From positions 53,314,231-53,378,230 of the forward strand of contig OZ035962.1 of NCBI GenBank assembly GCA_964034945.1: a stretch of 64,000 nucleotides of DNA, written 5' to 3'. A program made the translations under genes and the position numbers. Within the stretch, counting starts at the first letter, position 1. Each line of letters opens with the position of its first letter. Source of the stretch: Chrysopilus asiliformis (Eukaryota > Arthropoda > Insecta > Diptera > Rhagionidae). The notes beneath the pieces were generated by a model. The model searched no databases. It was not told where the DNA came from and saw only the letters and a program-made list of their open reading frames with translations. This document shows, in pieces, positions 31,335 through 41,841 of the stretch.

Positions 31335-32675
31335 CAAGACCCTCTACATACAAAGCCATGCACTAAGAGAGTTACTACCACATATACATGGCCAAGTAGG
31401 GTCGCTGATGAATTGTCTAACATGGCGCCGGCATGAAGTTTCCGATTTTTTTTGAGGTTCTATATCAATAATGTTCCTATATTATCGTTTAAATAAATTT
31501 GGAGGAAATGAAAATGAAAACAAAAACCATTTTGGTTATTTTATGATTTTTATTTGAAAGCAAAACAAATTGACATATAATGGAAAAAAAATTGAGTATG
31601 GAATTCCAAAATATATCGTCAGCTTAAACCGAAATTATGCTAAGTCCAAAATATCAAATTTTACAGAAGAGCAAAAAAAAACCTTGTTAAATCATTTTAA
31701 TTCTCATTTAAGAAAAACTGAGTTTTTTTTAAATTAGGCTCAGTTTTCTTTAAATGAAACTCAGTTATCGTGAAATGAAAATTACAATGATTTAACAAGT
31801 GTTTTCTGCTCTTCTGTAAAATTTGATATTTTGGACTTAGCACAATTTCACTTTAAGCTGATATTTAAAACAATCACTTTTTTATTCTATAATGAATGAC
31901 AATAACGGACAAAGTGGATTTGTATTTCGAATTACAGCACGGCACGTATTAAACGAACGAATCACAAAATTTACTACACCTCTATTAAATTAGTTCATGC
32001 CTTTTTTTAAATGCTTTCTGGAACCATTTTCAACGAAAAAAGTCATGGTTATTGATTTACTGTTGTTCACTTCCTGACCCATAAAGGGTTAAATTGAATA
32101 TTTAAAAAACCGAAATACCCTTGGCAGAAAAGTGCAGTAAATAAGTCTCAGGAGTCTCCTAGCATCCCCTGTCACAGCCCCTGCTCCTAGTCTTGTAGTG
32201 GATTCTTCGATCAGCCAATCAATCTTAAAATTAAACGCAAAATACCTGCCTTTTTTAAATAAATTTTTACTTATCTGTGCAATACAATCTGTTGGTAATA
32301 AGCAGCCTTTGCCAATCCGTTTCCCGCAGCCCTATCCAATGGCGTTTATTTTAGCTTGTTGAGTTGTTTTTATTGCTGAAGTTGCACTGAAAATCTTTAA
32401 TAACCTCTTTTAGGTTAGGAAAGATTTCGGCAGTATTTCTTTTTATATTCACAATTATCAAACAAAACACAAACGATTGTTAGTACTACACACATTTACT
32501 TTATATATTTCCACCGAATAAACTCTGAAAACTTGATAAAATTATTTATAACAAAGAAAACAAATCGAACTTTACGTACGGTTTCCCATGTGATTCTGAC
32601 AGTAGGGTTGCTACTTGACACTACTAGTGCACACATAGAAAAACTTTTGCATGGCTTTGTATGTAGAGGGTCTTG
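31335..32675. mobile_element. 1,341-bp TIR element inserted in piggyBac (P-like ends)
   Basis: Perfect 28-bp terminal inverted repeats beginning CAAGACCCTCTACATACAAA, flanked by TATGATA (31328-31334, 32676-32682). The partner piggyBac copy near 34616 keeps the empty site with one TATGATA (complement). The 7-bp duplication and CA start suggest a second P-type family. No transposase frame is seen; a hairpin MITE lies inside. Confidence 0.9.
31620..31860. repeat. Long hairpin within the 1,341-bp element
   Basis: Arms start CAGCTTAAACCGAAATTATG at 31620 and end with the near-complement CAATTTCACTTTAAGCTG at 31860, pairing imperfectly over about 110 bp towards an AT-rich loop near 31735. Probably an inserted hairpin MITE; its own target duplication is unclear. 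Confidence 0.75.
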
Positions 32676-32777
32676 TATGATACCATAGAAAGACACAAAT
32701 TTATACAAACCATGATCAGTGATATCAGCAGCACTTCGACTGATATTTTGTAGTCAATCATCCTTTATATACTGATT

Positions 32778-32951
32778 TTATGTATCTTTTGATTGAAGCC
32801 ATGAGTCAGGTACTAAAATTGATTGTTCTCTTGCTTCTTGATCCACAAAATCATCTTCATCATTTGAATCACTTTCATTTGGTACAAAATTTCCATATGG
32901 ATAACTTTCATTGTCACTATCAGATATATCTTCACTTGACGTACTAGCCAT
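32778..32951 (-). pseudogene. piggyBac transposase N-terminal remnant (copy U)
   Basis: A 57-residue frame on the minus strand from ATG 32951: serine- and acid-rich start (MASTSSEDISDSDNESYPYG), then DEDDFVDQEA, ending in LVPDSWLQSKDT. The acidic N-terminus is usual for piggyBac transposases. A stop follows where the internal deletion begins. Confidence 0.65.
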
Positions 32952-33646
32952 TATGAAAATTATTTTTTTTATGATAAAAAAAAACTAATTATTCAACAAG
33001 CTTCTATAAACAACTGAATGCAATGCAGGTGATAACAAAAATGGCACGAGTATCAAAATGATACACACCGTTGGATTTGTTACAAATTTTGTACAACCCT
33101 AACGGTACATTTTGCGGCATCTGTTAAATGTTTTTATTTTATATTTTGAAAAGTTAGGAAGGTAGACAAAAATTCAACTGAAATTATTCAAACGTTAAAA
33201 CAATATAATCATTAATATTTTAAATTTGTATCAAATTGATACAAACGATGGATGCGGGTTAAAATGATATTTTTTGTACGGCTTTTGTAGCAAATTGTTT
33301 CGATTCAACAGTTTTCACACAATGTCAAAACATGTTAAAAAATCGCAATACATTTGAATTTTTAAAAATTCTTCTAAAACCACAAATTTTCATATTTTCA
33401 GAATGTAGAAATAGAAACTCACACATGAGCAAAGAGATCACAGAAACTGTACCAATTCGATGCATTAATTATGCCTGTGTGTGTACGGATTTTCATTCAG
33501 CCGCCCCTTTCGCACTGGCCCGAAAGCGCCCAAAAGCTCTTTTAACTAAGAAAATAGCAGCGAAATTCAGAAATCGTACACTCAGTGACATCTAGTGCGA
33601 AAGCATGTAGTTCAAGAATCCATATCTATGTGTATATAATCAATGG

Positions 33647-33653
33647 TGGATCC
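33647..33653. other. 7-bp linker of the P-like dimer
   Basis: GTGGATC, the exact reverse complement of the outer flanks GATCCAC at 29529-29535 and 36415-36421. Confidence 0.9.
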
Positions 33654-34346
33654 ATTGATTATATACACATAGATATGGATTCTTGAACTACATGCTTTCG
33701 CACTAGATGTCACTGAGTGTACGATTTCTGAATTTCGCTGCTATTTTCTTAGTTAAAAGAGCTTTTAGGCGCTTTCGGGCCAGTGCGAAAGGGGCGGCTG
33801 AATGAAAATCCGTACACACACAGGCATAATTAATGCATCGAATTGGTACAGTTTCTGTGATCTCTTTGCTCATGTGTGAGTTTCTATTTCTACATTCTGA
33901 AAATATGAAAATTTGTGGTTTTAGAAGAATTTTTAAAAATTCAAATGTATTGCGATTTTTTAACATGTTTTGACATTGTGTGAAAACTGTTGAATCGAAA
34001 CAATTTGCTACAAAAGCCGTACAAAAAATATCATTTTAACCCGCATCCATCGTTTGTATCAATTTGATACAAATTTAAAATATTAATGATTATATTGTTT
34101 TAACGTTTGAATAATTTCAGTTGAATTTTTGTCTACCTTCCTAACTTTTCAAAATATAAAATAAAAACATTTAACAGATGCCGCAAAATGTACCGTTAGG
34201 GTTGTACAAAATTTGTAACAAATCCAACGGTGTGTATCATTTTGATACTCGTGCCATTTTTGTTATCACCTGCATTGCATTCAGTTGTTTATAGAAGCTT
34301 GTTGAATAATTAGTTTTTTTTTATCATAAAAAAAATAATTTTCATA

Positions 34347-34520
34347 ATGGCTAGTACGTCAAGTGAAGATATATCTGATAGTGACAATGAAAGTTATCCA
34401 TATGGAAATTTTGTACCAAATGAAAGTGATTCAAATGATGAAGATGATTTTGTGGATCAAGAAGCAAGAGAACAATCAATTTTAGTACCTGACTCATGGC
34501 TTCAATCAAAAGATACATAA
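34347..34520 (+). pseudogene. piggyBac transposase N-terminal remnant (copy U')
   Basis: Plus-strand counterpart of 32778-32951: 57 residues with the acidic, serine-rich start and a TAA at 34518. Confidence 0.65.
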
Positions 34521-34599
34521 AATCAGTATATAAAGGATGATTGACTACAAAATATCAGTCGAAGTGCTGCTGATATCACTGATCATGGTTTGTATAAAT

Positions 34600-34812
34600 T
34601 TGTGTCTTTCTATGGTATCATATGTACCAAAAAAAATGATATTCTTCTTAGTACATTGCATACTAAGAAAACTATTCGTGATGAAAATAAAAAAAAAAAC
34701 AGAAATTATTCACTATTATAATGAAACAAAAGTGGGTTTTTTGAAGCAAAACTTATGTAAAAAATTCGTATGTCCCAAACATCATTATATTATTTGTGAC
34801 AAATGTATCTAA
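34600..34812 (+). pseudogene. piggyBac transposase C-terminal remnant (copy U')
   Basis: Plus-strand counterpart of 31138-31327, with VSYVPKK, EIIHYYNETKVGFLKQ and the end CKKFVCPKHHYIICDKC. One residue differs from the U copy (T for P before EIIHYY). Confidence 0.75.
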
Positions 34813-35344
34813 TTTTTTTATCTATTATATCTTTGTTCGAAAATAAATAAAGTCTGATGTTATCAATTGACAAAATATAACACCAAATTGTTTTTATAAA
34901 TCATTTAATTGGTCTTTTTCTAACATGTATCAAATTGATACACAGCGTACTATTTGTTCGTTAAAATAAACTATGGATGCGGGTTAAATATATTTTTCAA
35001 AAGCAGAATCTTGTATCTGTTTTAGATTTAGATATTGCAGTCAGGAGTACTTGATTCTTTTATGAGCCTTTTACTTTTCTCGACCTTCGACGATTGACTT
35101 TCTCAATGATTTATCCTTCGTTTTTACACTTGTAAATATAAACCCTTTTTATTTTAACACCGAGTAAAATTATTATTATTATCCGTTTTACGACAAATGA
35201 CTAATCGTTGCAGCCTGGCCATTGTGTAATTTTTTCGTTAGTAAGAGGAAAAATATGAGCGTCCAAAATATTGGTATTGGATTTTACGAGTTCAAATATT
35301 TTTTGAAATTCGTCAAATATAAGATTTAGCTGATTTTCAAATAC

Positions 35345-35689
35345 TTAGGAAGGAATTGTTAATGACCCAAACTCAGACAAATTGCTTGTTTTATACGCTT
35401 TCAGTTTTATTAAGTTATATTTTTCGAGGAAATCCAGATTTTGATTTATCATATGTGCTATGCAATTGTGGCATTGTATTTTTAGTTTTAATGAGTGGCA
35501 AATATAACCTAAAAAACACAATTTTGAATTTTCTTCAAACTTCTGTTCAAATGAAATGTCCAAATTTATATCCCCGCAGTGTTTCAACCAAACGGTTTTT
35601 CTAACATCAAGTATTTTGAAAAATGATAAAAAAAAGAACCGGGTTTCCTAACATTCCAGCAATTTTTATATGAACGAACAGCTGATGCC
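35345..35689 (-). pseudogene. P-like transposase remnant (copy U')
   Basis: Minus-strand counterpart of 30261-30605, including the CFLGYICHSLKLKIQCHNCI segment. Confidence 0.45.
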
Positions 35690-36421
35690 ATATTGGGTTT
35701 TAAAGAAAACAAATTACCGTCAGAGCCGTATTAACAAGTTTGAGCGCCCTGGGCTAAATAAAATTTTGCACCCTTACATAGTTTTATTGTAAAAATTCAA
35801 TTTTTTTTTAAAAATATTCTTTAATTCAAAACTTAAATATATATTTACGCAAAATAAAATTAAAAATTTTTTATAAATATGTGAATTAAATATTAATTGG
35901 CGCCCCTGGGCTGTAGCCCAATTAGCCCTATGGTTAATTGGGCCTTGATTACCGTGAAATAAAAATCGTTGTCCAAAAAACGTAGCCGGAGTCAAAAATT
36001 TAAACGCAAATCTACAAAATTCTAATAAAGATTTAAAATATCTTAATTAAATGTCAAAATCAAAATCGTAATCCAATTAAACAATGACTAAAGTCTAAAT
36101 TTAAAAAAATCCAACAAATACTTTTTAAAAATCCAGCTGAAAAACAAGCTATTCCATCAAAGGTTTAAATCAGATGGCATGAATCACGCTCCCTTCGTCC
36201 CTGGCCAATCAACTCCCATCGCAAGCGAGTTTGCTGACCTACACTTGCAAAGCTTAAAACTTGTTTACTTGTGTGAGCATTGATGAGAATGCCCTTTGCC
36301 TCTTGCAAATGATCTTGTGCATGCTTAGACAAAGCTCTTGATGCTAGCGCCACTGCGGGAACAGTCGAAAAGATTTTTTTAAATCTTTCCATATCTATGT
36401 GTATATAATCAATGGATCCAC

Positions 36422-37670
36422 TAAATTTGGTTTGAAACTTCGATAAATATCAAAGCATACTTGTAGGCTACTTTGATATTCAAATTCGTGGTGTGTTCAC
36501 AAAGTCCGCGGTTGAAACACTTTTTATATACGGAAATTTATCTCACTTTTAAATAATATAAAATTTACGCACTTACGTGATTTTCCGCTGCGTCCGCCGC
36601 TCCTGTGCACAAGGGTGACGTTCGTTTGCTGGAACTTTAAATCGCAATATTTATGAGATAAAAAAAAATGTTTCAACCAAAAAATTATGGCCGAACGTTT
36701 TCCAATTTCCACATGGATTCTTCTGATGTGATTTCGACGATAATAAGCGATGATTTTACACAACAATTATACACAAAAATGATCAATTTAGAAATGAAGA
36801 GCCGATCTTTGAAAATTTCTGAAGTTCTGCTGCTGCAATTTCTCTGATGGAAATCCGGAAAAACTAGAAGATCTTTTTGCCTCGTGTAGAATGAAAATTT
36901 CGGTGATTGATTCACGCAAACGGAATTACAGATGGGATTCAACCTGTGGAGTTTTCCAGCGGAAAGATCAGTTTGACCATGGAAAATTCACTAATTTCGA
37001 TGGCGTTTCTTATAGATTTGCTGCCATGCTCCAACAGCCATGTGCTCATCGAGAATTTTCACTGCCAGAATTTTCACTGCCACTGAACCCTTTAATTTTC
37101 CGCCAGGTATTCCTTCTATACTAAACTGCGATTTCCCGAACTTTCTCTACACAAAAGAACACGTTTTTTATTTAGCGAAGATCCTACATTTTTTCAAGCA
37201 CATTTTTAGCTTACCTCAAATTAAATTTTCCACTAAATCTATGATTTTTCAATAGCTAAACTATTCTAAATTATTCGAACTAGGTTATTTTTAACTTAAA
37301 TATTAGTTTTAAAAATGAAAACTATACTAAATTCGACCAAGTCGAGATAATTTGGTGAGTCCAGGACTCATTTCTAAAATGTACTGAGGATTGGATTTTA
37401 CAATTGAAACACGGATTTATTCAACTGCTTTCGTTTCTTCCAATATTGAACGATTTTACGGTGCTTAACAATAATTAATAGCGAAGAATATCGACCGCTA
37501 AACAATATCCAAATTAAACAAAACGAGCTCAGTTATTATTCCGCTTAAAACATCTAAAACAGTCGATCCTAAATTAAACGAACCAATTTGCTTTCATAAG
37601 TTTACTGATTTTGATCCTTAGAAAAAAATTAAGGTATTCCATGATTTTACCCGTTCACTGTCCCATAACA
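36422..37670. other. Unassigned right part of the nested insertion
   Basis: No TIR, satellite or protein domain recognised. Short frames on both strands look like background. Confidence 0.4.
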
Positions 37671-37674
37671 ATCT

Positions 37675-38376
37675 TCTAGATCGTTTGCGTCATAAACAGT
37701 ATTTTACGATCCTAGATTTGAAAAACGGGTTTCACCACGTAAATGTTGAGGAAGAGTCAATAAAATATACCTCATTTGTAACACCTATGGGGAAATTTGA
37801 ATTTTGCAAAATGCCTTTTGGAACGAAAAATTCACCTTCAGTGTTTCAAAGATACATTACTCAGATCTTTCGAAAGTTGATAGATTCAGGCCAATTTATA
37901 TAGATGATCTGGTTTATATGGTTTATATAGATGATCTGTTAATTGCAACCGAAGACGAAGAACACTTCAAAATTCTACGACAAGTTATTCAACTAATTAG
38001 GGAAAACGGTTTAGAACTTCGATTAGACAAATGCAAATTTTTGCAGCAAAATATCTGTTATTTAGGATATAGAGTGAGTGCAGAAGACATTTTGCCAAAC
38101 GAAGAAAATTTGAACGCTATTTGGAAATTTCCTGTCCGAAAAAATTCCAAGGACGTGCACAGCTTTTTCGGCCTGTGCTCATATTTTCGCAAATTTATCG
38201 CAAATTTTGCAACTCAAGCTAAGCCTTTTTACGATCTGATCAAAAAAGATATGACTTTTAAATTTGGACCCAGAGAGTTACAGACCTTTCAGCTATTAAA
38301 AGATAAATTGCTGCAGGCTCCAATTCTAGCAATATTTAGTCCACATAATGAAACAGAACTAGCATTGCGATGCTAG
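37675..38376 (+). pseudogene. Ty3/gypsy RT, continuation, frameshifted
   Basis: Resumes exactly after PLPLIED of 22771-24129: LDRLRHKQYFTILDLKNGFH (first catalytic Asp), FCKMPFGTKNSPSVFQRYI. A TAG/frameshift at 37901-37903 then coincides with a 27-bp tandem duplication that makes two YIDDL motifs (YIDDLVYMVYIDDLLIA). RT ends CKFLQQNICYLGYRVS and the connection FFGLCSYFRKFI follows. A further frameshift near 38365 leads into RNase H. Confidence 0.9.
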
Positions 38377-38640
38377 CAGCATAGGTTTTGGTGCAATTTT
38401 GCTGCAGCGTCAAGAAGATAGAAAGTTTCATCCTGTGTTTTACTTCTCAAAAAGGTGCACCGAAGTAGAAGCAAAGTATCATAGCTATGAACTGGAGACC
38501 TTATCAATTATTTACGCGCTTAGGAGGTTCCGAATATATCTTTTGGGGATGTCTTTCAAAATCGTTACAGACTGTCAGTCACTAACTCTTACATTGAACA
38601 AAAAGCTCCTCAATCCACGTATATCGCGACGAGTTGTTTT
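38366..38640 (+). pseudogene. Ty3/gypsy RNase H fragment
   Basis: In a new frame: CDASSIGFGAILLQ (first RNase H aspartate), FYFSKRCTEVEAKYHSYELE (glutamate) and FKIVTDCQSLTLTLNKK (second aspartate), ending at PRISRR. At 38628 the sequence switches to a segment matching the gypsy leader region at 22025. Integrase is absent, so the element is 3' truncated or rearranged. Confidence 0.85.
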
Positions 38641-38656
38641 TATTAAAGTCCCTATA

Positions 38657-38831
38657 ATGTTTTGTTTATAAAATTTTTAATGAAATAAAACTTTTGTTCA
38701 GTTATAGAACGTTGTTTAATGGCTTCTGTTTCTTTTTTTGAAACATATCGGTACTGACTCGGTTATCTTAACTGACTCGGTTAACGCAACACGCTCTGGC
38801 CACTATAGTTGCGATTATCGAGGTCACACTG
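38657..38831 (-). repeat. Pogo/Tigger-type terminal fragment
   Basis: Ends GATTATCGAGGTCACACTG followed by TA, the mirror image of the end at 18351, with GTTAACGCAAC motifs upstream. The left boundary is uncertain. Confidence 0.55.
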
Positions 38832-38982
38832 TATGTCGAATTTAAAACAAATTTTAAATTTGCCGCTACTGTCAAGATTGTATTTAAATTTTCGTCGCCA
38901 GAGGGAAAATTAACCACCTGTACAAAATAATACCCTTAGCGAACTTTCCAGAACGTTATTTGTCGAATTTGCCAAGAATCCT

Positions 38983-39095
38983 ACTGCAGATTCGTGATAA
39001 GCAACCCTGAAAACTTCCCAAAGCCAGTTTTTGCGAGAAAAATTGGAAAAATGACACATTTGCGTTATCCTTACAAGACCACGTCCATTTTCTTA
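38983..39095 (+). repeat. ~120-bp repeat, subfamily B (one unit)
   Basis: GATTCGTGATAAGCAACCCT through GCGTTATCCTTACAAGACCA, flanking the next TIR element on its left. Confidence 0.8.
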
Positions 39096-39101
39096 CATAT
39101 A

Positions 39102-39638
39102 CAGGGTGGGCCAGAATAGACGCGGGGGTTTGAATTCTTTATAAATTTTTTATTTTAGCGAAACCTATAATTTTTTTTCAAATACTTGTAGTTGATTGAT
39201 GGGGAATATTTTTGGTCCAAACATGGAAAATTATATCCCGCAAGTGGTGGCCATTTTCTGCTTCGCAAATCCGTGCTCTTTCCAATACATTTTCCATAAT
39301 CTTTCGTGTTATGGCCTCGATTTCACTGCGAATGTTGGTTTTCAATTGGCTGATGGTTGTTGGCTTGTTGACGTACACCTTTTCTTTCAAATATCCCCAA
39401 AGGAAACAATCTGGAGTCGTTAGATCAGGTGAACGCGGAGGCCAATTGAAATCGCAACTTTTCGAAATAATGTGTCCGCCAAACATGTCCCGTAAAAGAG
39501 CCATTGAGCCCACCGCCCACCGGTTCGTTGTTCTATTGTGTACAGGTCCATTTTAAATTGCCCAAGTCTTCTTAACAAAATGCTGAAACCAAATTAAAAA
39601 AATAAAAATAAAAAAAAAGTTATTTCTGGCCCACCCTG
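39102..39638 (-). mobile_element. 537-bp Tc1/mariner-superfamily deletion derivative
   Basis: Inverted ends CAGGGTGGGCCAGAA(A)TA with TA on each side (39100-39101, 39639-39640). The empty site occurs in a paralogous repeat at about 46653-46680 (CTTACATATAGATTTAGAAT). It carries only the C-terminal part of a transposase. Confidence 0.92.
39178..39513 (-). pseudogene. Tc1/mariner-superfamily transposase C-terminal fragment
   Basis: 111 residues on the minus strand: FNWPPRSPDLTTPDCFLWGY (third catalytic Asp region), LKEKVYVNKP, then RSEIEAITRKIMENVLERAR. Relatives in insects have full DDE/D transposases with DNA-binding helices upstream, which are deleted here. The frame starts inside the former coding region, so the ATG is not a natural start. 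Confidence 0.8.
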
Positions 39639-39685
39639 TAGATTTAGAATGCCAAAACCAACTTAAAAAAAATAAAAAATAAAAA

Positions 39686-40712
39686 TTTAAAAAAAAAGCT
39701 TTTATTAAAAAAAAATGCACTAAAAAGAAAAAAATAATTTTCTGGACGCTGTGTATCACAAATATAAAAGCTTTTTAAAAGCGAGATAAATTTTTATTTT
39801 ATTGTTTTATGCTTTATATCGCTTTTTAAAAGCTTTTATATTTGTGATACACAGCGTCCAGAAAATTATTTTTTCTTTTTAGTGCATTCTTTTTTAATAA
39901 AAGCTTTTTTAAAAAAAAAATTTATTTTTTTTATTTTGTTCTTTTTACATTTGAGATGTCCTTACAGGCTTTTTAACTTGAGAATCGTATTCAGCGAACC
40001 CCAAAACCCGCAGAATATATTTTTTCCCGGAACAATTGAGAAAAAGGATAATCACGTTATCCTTACAGGACCTTCCGTCATCCATACTGACTTTTTAATG
40101 ACAGATTCGGATTCAGCGACCCCAAAAACCCCCAGAATAGATTTCTTTCCGGAAAATTTGGAGAAAGGGATAATCACGTTATCCTTACAGGACATTCCGT
40201 TATCCTTACAGACTTTTTAATGGCAGATTCGGATTTAGCGACCTCAAAAACTCTCAGAATAGATTTTTTTCCGGAAAATTTGGAGAAAAGGATAATCACG
40301 TTATCCTTACAGGACCTTCCGTTATCTTTACAGACTTTTTAATGACAGATTCGGATTCAGTGACCTCAAAAACCCCCAGAATAGATTTTTTTCCGGAAAA
40401 TTTGGAGAAAAGGATAATCACGTTATCCTTATAGGACCTTCCGTTATCCTTACTGACTTTTTAATGACAGATTCGGATTCAGCGACCCCAAAAACCCCCA
40501 GAATAGATTTTTTTCCGGAATATTTGGAGAAAAGAATAATCACGTTATCCTTACAAGGACGAAGTAGTGAAAATATTGTATTGTCATCGGACTTATATAA
40601 GTGTGCAAAATTTCAAGTCAATCGGACAAGTGGAAGTGGGTCAAAATTGGGTTGCAAGATTTGATCTGACAGACAAACAGACATGAAGGCAAGCTAAATA
40701 AAAGCTTTTAAA
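39686..40712 (+). mobile_element. Hairpin-satellite composite element, copy 2
   Basis: Left hairpin arm at about 39690-39790, a 22-nt loop, right arm about 39813-39915 (nearly exact complements of about 100 bp, including CTGTGTATCACAAATATAAA). A poly-T/TTTTTACATTTGAG junction leads into subfamily A units at 39957-40560, then the tail GGACGAAGTAGTGAAAATAT and AAGCTAAATAAAAGCTTTTA. This is the cleanest copy. No coding capacity. Confidence 0.85.
39957..40560 (+). repeat. ~120-bp tandem satellite, subfamily A, about 5 units
   Basis: GATAATCACGTTATCC recurs about every 120 bp with the same flanking blocks as at 20340-20960. Confidence 0.92.
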
Positions 40713-40721
40713 AGACTTAAA

Positions 40722-41313
40722 CATAAAAGCTATAATTGCCAATCTGGCAATTATTGAAAACCCGTATGGTGATTTAATTGAACGGCGTATCAAAATTCCA
40801 CTTTGAAGTCAAACTTTCCAATAAGATTTTTTTAAATTTATTCCAATCCGATTTTGATGTATGGGAATTTTATGTAGAATCATATCCTAAATAACTTTTG
40901 TTCTTGGACTTTTTTGATAAGATGCACCGTTTTTGAGATATTCACAAAAACCGTTTTCGTTCGTATGGGGGGTACCCCCCCTAATGGTCCATTTTTCCCC
41001 ATTAACGAACTTAGCCTCGCATTTTACGAAAAACGGATCTGCGCAAAATTTCAAGTCTCTAGCTCAATCCGTGCGCCCGCAATCCGCGCCACAGACAGAC
41101 AGACAGACGGACAGACGGACAGACGGACAGACGGACAGACGGACAGACAGACAGACGGACAGACAGACAGACGGACGGACATGCAAAATTCAATTTTTTT
41201 TATCATTCTAAACACACTGGTGTAATTCATTTTTATGTGTGATGACGGGATCTTGGCGTTACAAACGGTAAGGCAAAGTTAATATACCCTCTGGTTTCAC
41301 CATACGGGTATAA
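40722..41313 (-). mobile_element. INE-1/helentron-like element, full length
   Basis: Reverse copy from CATAAAAGCTATAATTGCC to CATACGGGTATAAA, with an ACAG/ACGG core of about 85 bp. It follows the end of composite copy 2 by about 10 bp. Confidence 0.9.
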
Positions 41314-41324
41314 AAATAAACGTA

Positions 41325-41600
41325 CTCCTTACAGGACCTTTCGTTAGAGTTATTGAAATTGAAACGCCGGATTCGTAATCAGCGACCCCAAAAACCCCAT
41401 AATGCTAATTTTTCCGGGAAAGAGTGGGAAAAAGGATATTTTCGTTATCCTTACAGGACCTTCCGTTTAGAATTTTAAAATTCCAACATCCAACCCGTAA
41501 TCAGCGACCACAAAAACCCTCTAAAGCCAGTTTTTCGGAGACAAAATTGGAAAAAGGACATTTGTGTTATCCTCACAGGACCTTCTGTTTCGAATTTTAA
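41325..41600 (+). repeat. ~120-bp repeat, subfamily B (about 2 units)
   Basis: Blocks TCCTTACAGGACCTTTCGTT, AATCAGCGACCCCAAAAACC and GTTATCCTTACAGGACCTTC. An unassigned stretch with AATCGGTCAAGTAATTTTTG and CAGACGGACAAACAAAC follows to 41735. Confidence 0.8.
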
Positions 41601-41841
41601 ATATCTAACATAGCTAAAAACCTGCTCCTGGCAACGCAGATCATTTTGCAAAAAAAAACCGCGTAAAAATCGGTCAAGTAATTTTTGAGTTTTGTAATCT
41701 CAAACAGACGGACAAACAAACATACCAACATCCATTTTTTATACCCGTATGGTGAAACCAAAGGGTATACTAACTTTGCCTTACCGTTTGTAACGCCAAG
41801 ATCTCGTCATCACACACAAAAATGAATTACACCAGTGTGTT

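Larger units (their letters stand above)
30967..33258 (-). mobile_element. piggyBac-type element, internally deleted, in copy U
   Basis: Flanked by TTAA (30963-30966, 33259-33262) with ends CCCGCATCCAT(A/C)GTTT. Subterminal palindromes of the type GTATCAATTTGATAC occur near both ends. Excluding the element at 31335-32675 and its 7-bp duplication it is 944 bp, identical in length to the partner at 34040-34983. Confidence 0.92.
29536..33646 (+). mobile_element. P-like transposon, copy U (with nested elements)
   Basis: Perfect 26-bp terminal inverted repeats beginning CATTGATTATATACACATAG at 29536 and ending at 33646. Left flank GATCCAC (29529-29535), right flank GTGGATC (33647-33653). It contains a short P-like coding remnant, a piggyBac deletion derivative and, inside that, a further TIR element. 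Without the nested parts it is about 1.8 kb. A 7-bp duplication and ends starting with CA fit P superfamily elements of the 1360/ProtoP type; the call also rests on a weak protein match. Confidence 0.75.
34040..34983 (+). mobile_element. piggyBac-type deletion derivative in copy U'
   Basis: 944 bp between TTAA sites (34036-34039, 34984-34987), the same deletion form as in copy U and without the 1,341-bp insertion. Confidence 0.92.
33654..36414 (-). mobile_element. P-like transposon, copy U' (inverted)
   Basis: Reverse-oriented copy of 29536-33646 with the same 26-bp ends, 2,761 bp. The length difference to copy U (1,350 bp) is accounted for, within 2 bp, by the 1,341-bp element plus its 7-bp duplication. 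Few base differences from U are visible. The outer flank GATCCAC is at 36415-36421. Confidence 0.85.
24120..37670. mobile_element. 13.55-kb nested insertion within gypsy RT
   Basis: Ends read TGTTATCTGAG at the left and CCCATAACA at the right, with ATCT on both sides (24116-24119 and 37671-37674). Gypsy RT codons are continuous across it when one ATCT is removed. TG...CA ends plus a 4-bp duplication are what an LTR element leaves, but no long terminal repeat pair was recognised by eye, so the outer element is unclassified. It contains inverted repeat 2, several MITEs and the P-like dimer. Confidence 0.7.

Noticed and set aside
13817..36414. Palindromes as pure assembly artefacts
   Set aside because: Not excluded, but each has insertions in one arm only with matching empty sites in the other, plus scattered base differences, which an artefact from one locus would not show.
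37634..37684. Extension of the gypsy RT frame upstream of LDRLRHK
   Set aside because: The preceding codons do not fit RT, and the left half of the element ends with the expected residues; the sequence before 37671 belongs to the insertion.
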